From Streptomyces albospinus (GTDB lineage Bacteria; Actinomycetota; Actinomycetes; Streptomycetales; Streptomycetaceae): DNA of 64,000 nucleotides. This document shows, in pieces, positions 15,933-24,356 of this stretch (positions are counted from its first letter, which is position 1; every line of letters starts with the position of its first letter). Location of the stretch: positions 113,839 through 177,838 of the forward strand of contig NZ_BMRP01000017.1 of the NCBI RefSeq assembly GCF_014648695.1. Direction: 5' to 3'. The notes beneath the pieces are model-generated. The model saw only the letters and a list, made by a program, of their open reading frames with translations, had not been told where the DNA came from and did no database searches. The translations under genes were made by a program, and so were the position numbers.

Positions 15933-18307
15933 GCGGGCTCCTGTTCCGTGCGCGGGGGCGGTATCCGCGGGCCGAGCCGGGCGATCAGTTCGGCGCGCAC
16001 CTTGTCGAAGACCGGGTCGGCCTGGTAGTCGCCGTGGCCGAGGATCTGGGCGGGCAGCGGGTTCTGGAGCGTACGGCCGAAGGCGAGCGGGTCGCGCAGC
16101 GGCCCTTCGTCGATCCGGCGGCCGTCCTCGCAGGTGAGCCGGATCGGGCCGCCGATGGGGTCGGTGAAGCGCCAGAGGTTGCGCCAGTCGTCCATCTCGC
16201 GGTGCAGCCCGGTGAGCGCGGGCGGACCGAAGTAGGCGGGGAACCAGCGGCCGTAGAGGCGCTCCAGGGGGCTGCCGTACGTCAGCAGCGCGACCCGGCT
16301 GCGGGTGACCAGGTCAAGCTGCCAGACGGCCGCGGCGGCCAGCACGCTGCCCTGGGAGTGCCCGGAGATCACCAGCCGGCCGTCGAACCGCTCGGTCCAC
16401 GTGGCCATCCGCCAGGTCAGGTCGGGCACCGCGCGCTCGGCGTAGCAGGGCGGCGCGAAGGGGTGCGCGGCGCGCGGCCAGAAGGTGCCCACGTCCCAGA
16501 GGATGCCGATGGTGCGGCGGGCGGAGTGGTCGCGGTAGGCGCGGCGGCCCATGGCGAGCAGCAGGATGACACCGGCGCCCATGAGCCAGGAGCCGAGGGA
16601 TTCGGCGGTCTCGGCGGCGGCGTGCAGGACCGGCGGGGCGCCCGCGGTGGCGCGGCCGGGCGCCTGGTCGGTGATCCAGGCGCCGGCCACCGCGCCCGCT
16701 CCCAGGGTGAGCGTGACGGCGGCGGTGGCGGCCACGAGGACGGGCGCCGCGTCGGTCAGCCCGGCACGCGCGATGGTGCCGGCGATCCGCCGGGTGCGCA
16801 GCGCGTCGGGCCGCTCGCGCGGATCGTAGAGGCCCGGGACGTCCTCGGCGACGCGGTTGCGGACGACGATCACCCGGATCCCGGCGAGCACCGCGACGAC
16901 GGCGACCACGACCAGCAGGGCGGGGATCACCGACGCCTGCCAGGACAGCAGGACCGGCGGCCCGGGGATCGGGGCGTGGTCCCGGCCGGGGGCCGCCGGC
17001 CCGCCGATCCAGTCGGCGAACCGCACGGCCACTCCCCCGGACAGCACCCCGCCGACCGCGCAGGACAGCAGCGCGACGGCGGGCCCGCCCATCCCGCGCA
17101 GCGCCGTACGGGCCTCGTCGCGCGCCGCACGCCACAGGAACCAGGCGGTCACCGCCAGCGCGAGGACCAGCGCGCCCTGGAGGACGGCGATCCCCCCGAA
17201 CGCCGCGACACCGGGCAGCGGGCCGTGGCTGCGCGCTCCGGGCCGCGCCCAGCCGGCGTGGACGGCGGTCAGCGCCAGCACGCCCAGGGCGGCGTACGGC
17301 AGCGCCCGCACGGCCGGGTGGTCGGACCCGTCGTCCGGTGCCGCCTCGCTGCGGGCGGTGCGCCAGACCACGAGCACGGTGCCGGCGGCGAGCAGCACGA
17401 CCGACGCGGTCAGGCCCTGGCCGAGGACGACGAGGGTGCCGTCACCGGCCCGCCGGTCGGTCCGGAGGGAGGCGACGAGCAGGGCGGCGGCGATGGTCAG
17501 GATCCCGGCCGTGGTGTGCGCGGCGCGGAGCCGGGCGACGAGCCGGCGGCCGTACCAGAAGCCGTCCAGGTTGAGCGCGGTGCGCTCCTCGGCGGGGGTG
17601 TCGCGGGAGGCGCCGGGGCGGCGGGGCGGCGGCGAGGCGGATTCGTACGCGCTCCAGGTGCGGTGCGAGAGCCACCAGAGGAAGCCGACGACCATCAGGG
17701 GCACGACGGAGGCGAGCGCCAGCCGCCGGCCGGGGACGCTCCACCAGCCGGCGTTGTCGGGGCTGAGGAAGCCCAGCCAGGATTTCCCGGCGACGCAGAC
17801 GGGGGTGCCGGCGCACTGCCAGGCGGTGAGGTCGAGGGCGACCTCGCAGGCCGCGGCGGCGAGCAGCACGGTGAGGGTGAGCGCGAGGAGGCGCACCAGG
17901 AGGTCGTAGATCCGCTGCGCCCGGTGCTCGGGCGGGGCCGCCGGGCGCATCCAGTGCGCGAGGTTGGCGACCATGAAGGGCACCAGGATCAGCCAGAGCG
18001 CGCGGGCGCCGTTGCCGGACGTCAGATTGCTCCAGCAGTACGCCTCCCGGACCGGTTCGGAGAGGTGGTCGCCGGGCCGCTCCTCGGCGTCCGCGTCGTC
18101 GGTGCGGCGGTAGCAGGCGGCGGTGTCGTCACCGGTGATCCGCTCGACGCGCGGGTCGCCGAGCATCTTCTCGGGCGTGGTGCCGCCGACGCCATGGACC
18201 AGCAGCTCCAGGCTGAGCTGCGGTACCGGTGCGGTGGCCGGTGCGGCATCTGTCGTGCCGGTGCGGCCCGTTGGGCCGCCGTGCGGTGGTGTGTCCGCGG
18301 TCTCCAC
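15902..18307 (-). CDS. Large polytopic membrane protein with alpha/beta-hydrolase domain
   Basis: An 801-residue protein. The N-terminus carries a lipase-like LELLVHGVGGTTPEKML motif. About ten transmembrane helices follow between residues 100 and 600. The C-terminal region has the nucleophile elbow VISGHSQGSV (Ser650) and ends in a cytoplasmic segment with LTYGSPLERLYGRWFP and HGDYQADPVFD. This suggests a membrane-anchored serine hydrolase acting on lipid or a bulky ester; the substrate is unknown. GTG 18307 is chosen because GGGGGAG is 5-6 nt upstream; an ATG at 18409 would add 34 residues. The 3' end overlaps the beta-helix/AAA gene by 31 bp. Confidence 0.8.
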   Translation of the reverse strand: METADTPPHGGPTGRTGTTDAAPATAPVPQLSLELLVHGVGGTTPEKMLGDPRVERITGDDTAACYRRTDDADAEERPGDHLSEPVREAYCWSNLTSGNGARALWLILVPFMVANLAHWMRPAAPPEHRAQRIYDLLVRLLALTLTVLLAAAACEVALDLTAWQCAGTPVCVAGKSWLGFLSPDNAGWWSVPGRRLALASVVPLMVVGFLWWLSHRTWSAYESASPPPRRPGASRDTPAEERTALNLDGFWYGRRLVARLRAAHTTAGILTIAAALLVASLRTDRRAGDGTLVVLGQGLTASVVLLAAGTVLVVWRTARSEAAPDDGSDHPAVRALPYAALGVLALTAVHAGWARPGARSHGPLPGVAAFGGIAVLQGALVLALAVTAWFLWRAARDEARTALRGMGGPAVALLSCAVGGVLSGGVAVRFADWIGGPAAPGRDHAPIPGPPVLLSWQASVIPALLVVVAVVAVLAGIRVIVVRNRVAEDVPGLYDPRERPDALRTRRIAGTIARAGLTDAAPVLVAATAAVTLTLGAGAVAGAWITDQAPGRATAGAPPVLHAAAETAESLGSWLMGAGVILLLAMGRRAYRDHSARRTIGILWDVGTFWPRAAHPFAPPCYAERAVPDLTWRMATWTERFDGRLVISGHSQGSVLAAAAVWQLDLVTRSRVALLTYGSPLERLYGRWFPAYFGPPALTGLHREMDDWRNLWRFTDPIGGPIRLTCEDGRRIDEGPLRDPLAFGRTLQNPLPAQILGHGDYQADPVFDKVRAELIARLGPRIPPPRTEQEPAHGSSGRSSA

Positions 18308-18579
18308 TGGCTCTCCCCCGATGTCAGTGCGGTGCGGTGTGCGATGCGGTGCGTGCCGTGCGGTCCGTGGTCCCCCGCGAATGTCTCTTTCCTCTGGGAG
18401 CGACTTCATCCGCGTTTCGGTTCCCGCGGTCCGCGCTGCCCGCGACGGATGCCGCGCACAGCCGCGTCGGGACCGTTGTCGGACCCTCGTGCGAGGATGA
18501 GGGCACCAGTGATCGCGGGCGGCGGGCAGCCCGCGTGCAGGACCCGGGACGCAGTGCCGGGCGGAAGGGACGGGCCGGG

Positions 18580-19425
18580 GTGAGCGACAACCAGAACCTC
18601 CTCGCGGAGCAGCGGCGTGCCCTGATTCTCGACGAGGTCAGACGGCGGGGCGGGGTGCGCGTCAACGAGCTGACCCGCCGGCTCAGCGTCTCGGACATGA
18701 CGGTCCGTCGCGATCTGGACGCACTGGCCCGCCAGGGCATGGTCGAGAAGGTGCACGGCGGCGCGCTGCCGGTGAGCGATCCGAGCTCCCATGAGCCGGG
18801 GTTCGAGGTGAAGTCGGCGCTGGAGCTGAGCGCCAAGGCGGAGATCGCCAAGGCGGCGGCGCGGATGGCGGTGCCGGGCAGCGCGATCGCGCTGGCGGGC
18901 GGTACGACCGCGTTCGCGCTGGCGCATCAGCTGCTGGAGGTGCCGGAGCTGACGGTGGTGACGAATTCGGTCCGGGTGGCCGATGTGTTCTACAACGCCC
19001 AGCGGGCCGCCGCCAGCGGGGAGGGGATGCCGGCCGCGGAGGCGGCGACGGTGGTGCTCACCGGCGGGGTGCGGACGCCGTCGGACACCCTGGTCGGGCC
19101 GGTGGCGGATGCCGCGATCCGGTCACTCCACTTCGATCTGCTCTTCCTCGGCGTGCACGGCATATCGGTGGAGGCGGGGCTGTCGACGCCGAATCTCGCG
19201 GAGGCGGAGACCAACCGGCACTTCGTACGGTCCGCGCGGCGGGTGGTGGTGGTCGCCGACCACACCAAGTGGGGGACGGTCGGCCTGAGTTCGTTCGCCG
19301 GTCTGGATCAGGTGGATGTGCTGGTGACGGATGCCGGGCTGCCGGCGGAGGTGCGGGCGGAGTTCGCGGAGCTGCCGACCGAGCTGGTGGTGGCGGGCGA
19401 ACCGGCTGCGGACGCAGACATCTGA
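18580..19425 (+). CDS. DeoR/GlpR-family transcriptional regulator
   Basis: A 281-residue DeoR-type repressor. The N-terminal winged helix (about 8-62) contains LILDEVRRRGGVRVNELTRR and VSDMTVRRDLDALARQGMVE. The DeoRC sensor domain carries ALAGGTTAFALAHQL, TVVTNSVRVADVF, VVLTGGVRTPSDTLVGPVAD and VVVVADHTKWGTVG, the usual phosphosugar site. The GTG start follows GCGGAAGGGA. It is divergent from the membrane hydrolase gene (starts 18307 and 18580). No sugar-metabolism gene is adjacent, so its target is unknown. Confidence 0.9.
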   Translation: MSDNQNLLAEQRRALILDEVRRRGGVRVNELTRRLSVSDMTVRRDLDALARQGMVEKVHGGALPVSDPSSHEPGFEVKSALELSAKAEIAKAAARMAVPGSAIALAGGTTAFALAHQLLEVPELTVVTNSVRVADVFYNAQRAAASGEGMPAAEAATVVLTGGVRTPSDTLVGPVADAAIRSLHFDLLFLGVHGISVEAGLSTPNLAEAETNRHFVRSARRVVVVADHTKWGTVGLSSFAGLDQVDVLVTDAGLPAEVRAEFAELPTELVVAGEPAADADI

Positions 19426-19487
19426 CGTCACGTCAGCTATGGTGTGCGCGCTGTCCCGCCGGCCGTCCCTCAGGGGGTGCTCGTCCC

Positions 19488-19961
19488 GTGCCACGCCGAC
19501 TCCGCCCCGTCGAGCTCGACTTCGTCGCCTCCGCCCCGCTGCGGCTGGTGTTCACCGCGGAGGCCGCCGCGCCGCCGGAGGTCGTCTATCGCGCGCTGGC
19601 GGATGACGTACCGGGCTGGGCGGAGTGGTTCACGGGGGTGTCCCGCGCGGTGCCGACACACGGCGGCGCGGGCCGCGACGTCCGCCTGACGGGCGGCACG
19701 CGGTTCGCCGAGACGGTGCTGGCGGCCGAGCCCGACGCGCACTACGCCTATCGGGTCGACACCACCAACGCCCCTGGCCTGCGGGCCCTGTTGGAGGACT
19801 GGCGGCTGACCCCGGCGGGCGGCGGGACCCGGCTGCGGTGGACGTTCGCGGCCGACGGCCCGGCGCCGTTCCGCTGGCTGATGACGGCGGCCCGGCCGGG
19901 CCTGGGCCGCGCCTTCCGGGACTCCGTACGGGCCCTGGACCGGCGCCTCGCCCGCCCCTGA
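19488..19961 (+). CDS. SRPBCC (START-like) family protein
   Basis: A 157-residue polyketide-cyclase/START-like fold. It begins LRLVFTAEAAAPPEVVYRAL, has the ADDVPGWAEWF lid motif and the closing long helix RWLMTAARPGLGRAFRDSVRALDRRL. Such proteins bind hydrophobic ligands; no catalytic assignment is possible. GTG 19488 is preceded by AGGGGGTG. It lies 62 nt downstream of the DeoR gene and could be co-transcribed with it. Confidence 0.82.
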   Translation: MPRRLRPVELDFVASAPLRLVFTAEAAAPPEVVYRALADDVPGWAEWFTGVSRAVPTHGGAGRDVRLTGGTRFAETVLAAEPDAHYAYRVDTTNAPGLRALLEDWRLTPAGGGTRLRWTFAADGPAPFRWLMTAARPGLGRAFRDSVRALDRRLARP

Positions 19962-20006
19962 GCCGCGCCGCCGGCTCACCGGCCGCCGGACCCGCCCCGC
20001 CGCGGG

Positions 20007-21176
20007 TCAGCAGCTCCAGGCGCCGGTGGCCAGGAAGGTGTCGATGGTGCGCGCATAGGGCGTGATGTCGAGGCCCTGCGAGGCCAGCCAGTCGTCCGAG
20101 TAGTACTTGTCGAGATAGCGGTCCCCGGGGTCGCAGAGCAGCGTGACCACGGATCCCGTACGCCCCTCGGCGACCATCTCCGCGACGATCTTCAGGGCGC
20201 TCCACAGACCGGTGCCGGTCGAGCCGCCCGCCTTGCGGCCGATCGCCGTCTCCAGCGCGCGTACGGCGGCGACGCTGGCCGCGTCCGGGACCTTCATCAT
20301 CCGGTCGATCGCGCCGGGTACGAAGCTCGGCTCCATCCGGGGCCGGCCGATGCCCTCGATCCGCGACGCGGTCTCGCAGTTGGTCCCGGCGTCGCCGGTG
20401 AGCCAGCCGTCGAAGAAGCAGGAGTTCTCCGGGTCGGGGACGCAGACCCGGGTGTCGTACTGCATGTAGTGGACGTAGCGGGCGATGGTCGCGGAGGTGC
20501 CGCCGGTGCCGGCGGTGGCGACGATCCAGGCGGGCTCGGGATAGCGCTCCAGCCGCAGCTGCTGGTAGATCGACTCGGCGATGTTGTTGTTGCCGCGCCA
20601 GTCCGTGGCCCGCTCGGCATAGGTGAACTGGTCCATGTAGTGCCCGCCGGACTCGGCGGCGAGCCGCGCCGAGACCTCGTAGACGGTGCGCGGGTCCTGG
20701 ACCAGATGGCAGGTGCCGCCGTGGAATTCGATCAGCCGGGTCTTCTCGCGGCTGGTCGTCGCCGGCATCACCGCGATGAACGGGACCCCGATCAGCGAGG
20801 CGAAGTACGCCTCGGAGACGGCCGTGGAGCCGCTGGAGGACTCGATGACCGGCTTGCCCGGGCGGATCCAGCCGTTGCACAGCCCGTACAGGAACAGCGA
20901 GCGGGCCAGCCGGTGCTTGAGGCTGCCGGTGGGGTGCGTCGACTCGTCCTTCAGGTAGAGGTCGATGCCCCACCCCTCGGGCAGCGGGAAGCGCAGCAGG
21001 TGGGTGTCGGCGGTGCGGTTGGCGTCCGCCTGGACCTTGCGTACCGCGTCTTTGAGCCAGGTTCGGTAGTCCGGATCCGTGCGGTCGACGTCCGTGGTCG
21101 GTATGACGGCCGGCGTAGGCTCCCGGTCCGCTCTGCCGCGGTCGGGCCGGCTCTGCGGCTGTGGTGCGATGCTCAC
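20007..21176 (-). CDS. PLP-dependent cysteine-synthase-like enzyme
   Basis: A 389-residue fold-type II PLP enzyme. The PLP lysine lies in HPTGSLKHRLARSL (Lys87), the Asn/Ser loop in SSSGSTAVSEAYFA and the phosphate loop in ATAGTGGTSATIARY. Proteins of this length resemble actinobacterial PLP-dependent cysteine synthases that are distinct from CysK/CysM; the exact reaction is not certain. GTG 21176 is chosen because GAGGAG is about 8 nt upstream. A TATAGT -10 on the minus strand (21233-21238) may drive it. It is divergent from the next small gene. Confidence 0.82.
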   Translation of the reverse strand: MSIAPQPQSRPDRGRADREPTPAVIPTTDVDRTDPDYRTWLKDAVRKVQADANRTADTHLLRFPLPEGWGIDLYLKDESTHPTGSLKHRLARSLFLYGLCNGWIRPGKPVIESSSGSTAVSEAYFASLIGVPFIAVMPATTSREKTRLIEFHGGTCHLVQDPRTVYEVSARLAAESGGHYMDQFTYAERATDWRGNNNIAESIYQQLRLERYPEPAWIVATAGTGGTSATIARYVHYMQYDTRVCVPDPENSCFFDGWLTGDAGTNCETASRIEGIGRPRMEPSFVPGAIDRMMKVPDAASVAAVRALETAIGRKAGGSTGTGLWSALKIVAEMVAEGRTGSVVTLLCDPGDRYLDKYYSDDWLASQGLDITPYARTIDTFLATGAWSC

Positions 21177-21232
21177 CGGCGCACTCCTCAACGGGGGGTT
21201 ACGAGCCCGCGCGGAACGTCGGGCCGCTTCCG

Positions 21233-21238
21233 ACTATA
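21233..21238 (-). promoter_or_regulatory. Possible -10 for the cysteine-synthase-like gene
   Basis: TATAGT on the minus strand, 57 nt upstream of GTG 21176, in the only AT-rich patch between the two divergent genes. No convincing -35 hexamer is visible 16-19 nt upstream, so assignment rests on the -10 alone. Confidence 0.35.
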
Positions 21239-21422
21239 ACCACCCTCCGCACGCTTCTCACCTGCATAAACATCCCTTTGAGAGGCCCCAAGAAGGCCCT
21301 GGGGGACGGCTGTTGCGTGGGTCGCGGCCGGGGCGGCACTGGTATACGCGGCGTGATGGGGGCAGACTTCCCGAGAGGGGCGGTGGACCGCACCAGCCCG
21401 TGGGGCCGAGGAAGTGGTGGGG

Positions 21423-21710
21423 ATGGCGGAGTCGGAGTTCAACGCGACCGGCGTGCGGATCGAGCGGTGGCTGCGGTCGCTGACGAGGGCGGGCCAGATC
21501 CGGATCAGCGACGGGCGGCTGGCGCTGCTGACCAGTTACGGCACGGAGATCGACAGCGCTCCGCTGGGCGCCGTCGAGGCCCACAAGCCGCTGTTCGCGG
21601 CCCGCGACCGGGCGCTCGCCGTCCTCAACGGGAACCGCTACTCGCTCAGGCTGGGCGCCCCCGACCGCTTCCTCCAGGCCGTGGAGACGGCGCGTCGGCC
21701 ACGCGCGTGA
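21423..21710 (+). CDS. Small conserved Streptomyces protein
   Basis: A 95-residue protein beginning MAESEFNATGVRIERWLRSL, a sequence type I recognise as conserved among Streptomyces but without assigned function. It is small, soluble and alpha/beta, with GQIRISDGRLALLTSYGTEI resembling a short beta hairpin. GAGGAAG upstream supports ATG 21423 over an in-frame GTG at 21414. It is divergent from the cysteine-synthase-like gene and lies 175 nt before the HATPase gene. Confidence 0.72.
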   Translation: MAESEFNATGVRIERWLRSLTRAGQIRISDGRLALLTSYGTEIDSAPLGAVEAHKPLFAARDRALAVLNGNRYSLRLGAPDRFLQAVETARRPRA

Positions 21711-21885
21711 ACGCCCGCTGCGGCTGAGGTGGTGCGGTTGCGGGGGCGCACCGCCTGCATGACCCTGGACACGTATCACTGAGGGTTCACCAGCGGTGAC
21801 GCTGTGGTGCAGCCGGCATCGCTGGATCCGATCTTCGCCCCTGCCCGGTACGAGGGGCGCCCGGCCTCATCAGGGAGTCGCGGTC

Positions 21886-22386
21886 GTGATCAGGCAGCCC
21901 AGCAGACACTGCACGGTGGAACTCCAGGCCGTCCCGGCCCGCATCGGGCATGTGCGCAGGATCGTCTCCGCGCAACTGCGGTACTGGCGTCTCGACGCCT
22001 TGATCGACCCGGCGGCCCTCGGCGTCACCGAACTCCTCGCCAACGTCCACCGGCACGCCCGCCCCAGCAAGCAGTGCACCGTCGAACTGTGCGTCCTGCT
22101 GGACCAGTTGACGGTCTCGGTGCACGATCTCGATCCGCGGCTGCCGCGGATCCGGGTCGCCGACAGCTGGGAGACCTGCGGGCGCGGGCTGGCGCTGATC
22201 GCGGCGCTCAGCGAGAGCTGGGGGGTCCGCCCGGACGACCCGGGCAAGGTCGTCTGGTTCACCCTCCCGGCGCTGACCACCGCCCCCGAGGAGGCCCGCA
22301 CGGTCCGCCCCGGTTGGGACACCGCGCCGCTGGAGGACACGCCGGCCGACCCCCGGCCCCGTACGCGGAGCGCGAGGGTCGGCTGA
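21886..22386 (+). CDS. Orphan RsbW-like ATP-binding protein
   Basis: A 166-residue GHKL-fold anti-sigma-type ATPase. It begins HCTVELQAVPARIGHVRRIV, has the N box VTELLANVHRHARPS, and has a shortened G1 region reading DSWETCGRGLALIAAL in which the usual D-x-G-x-G is degenerate (DLDPRLPRIRVAD). The C-terminal 40 residues are acidic and proline-rich. GTG 21886 has GGGAG about 8 nt upstream. It is one of the many orphan paralogues typical of Streptomyces; its partner is unknown. Confidence 0.8.
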   Translation: MIRQPSRHCTVELQAVPARIGHVRRIVSAQLRYWRLDALIDPAALGVTELLANVHRHARPSKQCTVELCVLLDQLTVSVHDLDPRLPRIRVADSWETCGRGLALIAALSESWGVRPDDPGKVVWFTLPALTTAPEEARTVRPGWDTAPLEDTPADPRPRTRSARVG

Positions 22387-22455
22387 CAGGCGCGCCGCAG
22401 GGCTGCCGACCACCCCGTCCAGCGCGTGCACCACCGCCCCCAGGGGCGCCGGCGG

Positions 22456-22773
22456 TCACACCGCGCCGCTCTTGGGGCCGGTACCGAAGTGCTCCTCCAG
22501 CACGGAGAGCCGACGCCAGTACTCCTCCTCGTCGATGTCGCCCGCGGCGAAGCGCCGCCCGAGGACGGCGATCGGCGAGGGCGCGTCGGCACCGGCCACG
22601 GACCGGAGGCCGGACCGGGGGCCGCCGAACCGCCGGCCGGGCCCGCCGTGCCGCCACACGGTGCGGCGCAGCACCGTCACGACGGTGAAGGCGACCGCCG
22701 CCCAGACGACGGGAACGAACAGGATCCAGGGGCCGGGGCCGCCGCCCGACCAGGGCTCCGCAAGTGCGTGCAT
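22456..22773 (-). CDS. SHOCT-domain membrane protein
   Basis: A 105-residue protein with one N-terminal transmembrane helix (about 16-38, WILFVPVVWAAVAFTVVTVL), a basic Gly/Arg linker and a C-terminal SHOCT motif (PIAVLGRRFAAGDIDEEEYW, then RRLSVLEE). SHOCT modules are short oligomerisation or membrane-protein-associated tails of unknown function. GAGGAG sits 9 nt before ATG 22773. It is convergent with the orphan ATPase gene. Confidence 0.85.
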   Translation of the reverse strand: MHALAEPWSGGGPGPWILFVPVVWAAVAFTVVTVLRRTVWRHGGPGRRFGGPRSGLRSVAGADAPSPIAVLGRRFAAGDIDEEEYWRRLSVLEEHFGTGPKSGAV

Positions 22774-22996
22774 GGGGATCGTCTCCTCAGTGGAAGGGCT
22801 GCTGCCGACCGGCAGAAGGCGTTCCGCCGGCTCCCTTCGAGCCTCGCCGCCCGGGGGCCGCACGTCGTCGTACCGCCAGCGGCTCCGGCCGTACGACCGG
22901 GGAAGTACGCGGAACCGCCGCACCTGCTCCGCCCGCCGTCACCCCGGACGACCACACCCCACCCATCGTCGACGCCCGGCCCCCGCCCTCCCACTC

Positions 22997-23027
22997 TTGA
23001 TCTTTGTAACTACTGGTATGTACAGTA
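22997..23027 (+). promoter_or_regulatory. Leaderless promoter with overlapping palindromic operator (TetR gene)
   Basis: -35 TTGATC (22997-23002), 18-bp spacer, -10 TACAGT (23021-23026), then 6 nt to ATG 23033. A perfect 5-bp inverted repeat TACTG-N7-CAGTA (23011-23027) covers the -10, an ideal place for autorepression by the TetR protein encoded immediately downstream. Confidence 0.65.
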
Positions 23028-23032
23028 CTCTC

Positions 23033-23692
23033 ATGGGCGACACAGGCAACACCAGCAGCACACGGAACACCGCGCCGGCCTCACCGTCGGCCCCGGCCAG
23101 TACGCAGGAGCGGCTCGTCACGAGCACCCAGGAACTCCTGTGGGAGCGCGGCTACGTCGGCACCAGCCCCAAGGCGATCCTGGAGCGCGCGGGCGTCGGC
23201 CAGGGCAGCATGTACCACCACTTCACCGGCAAGTCCGATCTCGCACTGGCGGCGATCCGGCGGACCGCGGACGGCATGCAGCAGGCCGCGGAGGAGTGCT
23301 TCACCGCCCCGGGGACGGCCTACGACCGGGTCGCGTCCTATCTGCTGCGGGAGCGGCAGGTGCTGCGCGGTTGCCCGATCGGGCGGATGACGCAGGACCG
23401 CGATGTCGTCCGCAGCCCCGAGCTGCGGCAGCCGCTGGACGAGATGTTCGGCTGGCTCCGGCACCGGATCGCCGAGGTCCTGGCCGAGGGGCAGCGGCGC
23501 GGTGAACTGGCCGCCGGCCTCGACCCGGTGGCCACCGCCGCGGCCGTCGCGGCCGTCGTCCAGGGCGGCTATGTGCTGGCCCGGGCCGCGGAGGACACCG
23601 CACCGTTCGATGCCGCGGTCCGCGGCGTCCTGGCACTGCTGGCCGCGCAAGCGGTCATCCCCGCCACGGCCCCGTCATCCGACACCGCCTGA
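23033..23692 (+). CDS. TetR/AcrR-family regulator
   Basis: A 219-residue TetR repressor. The N-terminal HTH (about 27-75) contains LVTSTQELLWERGYVGTSPK and GVGQGSMYHHFTGKSDLA. The C-terminal domain has the LLRERQVLRGCPIGRMTQD segment seen in TetR_C regulators of the YjdC/LmrA type. It is the first gene of an apparent operon with DUF4865 and phosphotriesterase genes. ATG 23033 is favoured, because it is 6 nt from the -10; ATG 23018 lies inside the promoter. It probably represses its own operon through the palindrome at 23011-23027. Confidence 0.88.
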   Translation: MGDTGNTSSTRNTAPASPSAPASTQERLVTSTQELLWERGYVGTSPKAILERAGVGQGSMYHHFTGKSDLALAAIRRTADGMQQAAEECFTAPGTAYDRVASYLLRERQVLRGCPIGRMTQDRDVVRSPELRQPLDEMFGWLRHRIAEVLAEGQRRGELAAGLDPVATAAAVAAVVQGGYVLARAAEDTAPFDAAVRGVLALLAAQAVIPATAPSSDTA

Positions 23693-23732
23693 CCACCACC
23701 GCCGCCCCTCCCCACTCCCCTACGGAGCAGCC

Positions 23733-24356
23733 GTGCACGCCATGCAGTACGCCATCACCCTGCCCGCCGACTACGACATGGAGACCATCCGGCACCGCGT
23801 GAAGTCCAAGGGCCCCCTCCTGGACGCCTTCGAGGGGCTCGGCCTCAAGGCGTACGGGATCCGCGAGCGCGGGGTCGACGGCTCGCCGGTCAACCAGTAC
23901 GCACCGTTCTATCTCTGGGCCGATCCGGACGCCATGAACCGGTTTCTGACCGGTGACGGATTCCGCGCCCTGGTCCGCGACTTCGGGCGGCCCGCCGTCC
24001 TGAACTGGCAGGGGCTGTACCACCGTTCGGGACCCGCGGCCGGCCGCCCGCCGCGCGCCTTCACCCGCCGGATCGAGCCGCTCCCCGAGAGCGCGGACGC
24101 GGCCACCGCCATCGAGCGCGCACGGACCGGCCACGAGCAGCTGGCCGCCGCGGACGGTGTGCACACCACCGCACTCGGCCTCGACCCGCGGCGCTGGGAA
24201 CTGGTCCACTTCACCCTCTGGGCGGACCCCGTGCCGGAATCGGCGGCCGGCGAGCGCTTCCAGGTGCTGCACCTGTCCGCCCCGGGCGCCGGCCGGCCGG
24301 TTGCCGGACCGCAGGCCGGCACGGACCGGCAGCCGGGCGTGGAGCGGCAGTCGTGA
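23733..24356 (+). CDS. DUF4865 family protein
   Basis: A 207-residue protein recognisable as DUF4865 from MQYAITLPADYDMETIRHRV and GLKAYGIRERGVDGSPVNQY plus the ADPDAMNRFLTGDGFRALV block. The fold looks like two tandem ferredoxin-like (dimeric alpha-beta barrel) halves, a scaffold often used by small monooxygenases, but no function is known. GTG 23733 has CGGAG upstream; ATG 23742 is an alternative. It lies 40 nt after the TetR gene and overlaps the phosphotriesterase gene by 4 nt. Confidence 0.82.
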   Translation: MHAMQYAITLPADYDMETIRHRVKSKGPLLDAFEGLGLKAYGIRERGVDGSPVNQYAPFYLWADPDAMNRFLTGDGFRALVRDFGRPAVLNWQGLYHRSGPAAGRPPRAFTRRIEPLPESADAATAIERARTGHEQLAAADGVHTTALGLDPRRWELVHFTLWADPVPESAAGERFQVLHLSAPGAGRPVAGPQAGTDRQPGVERQS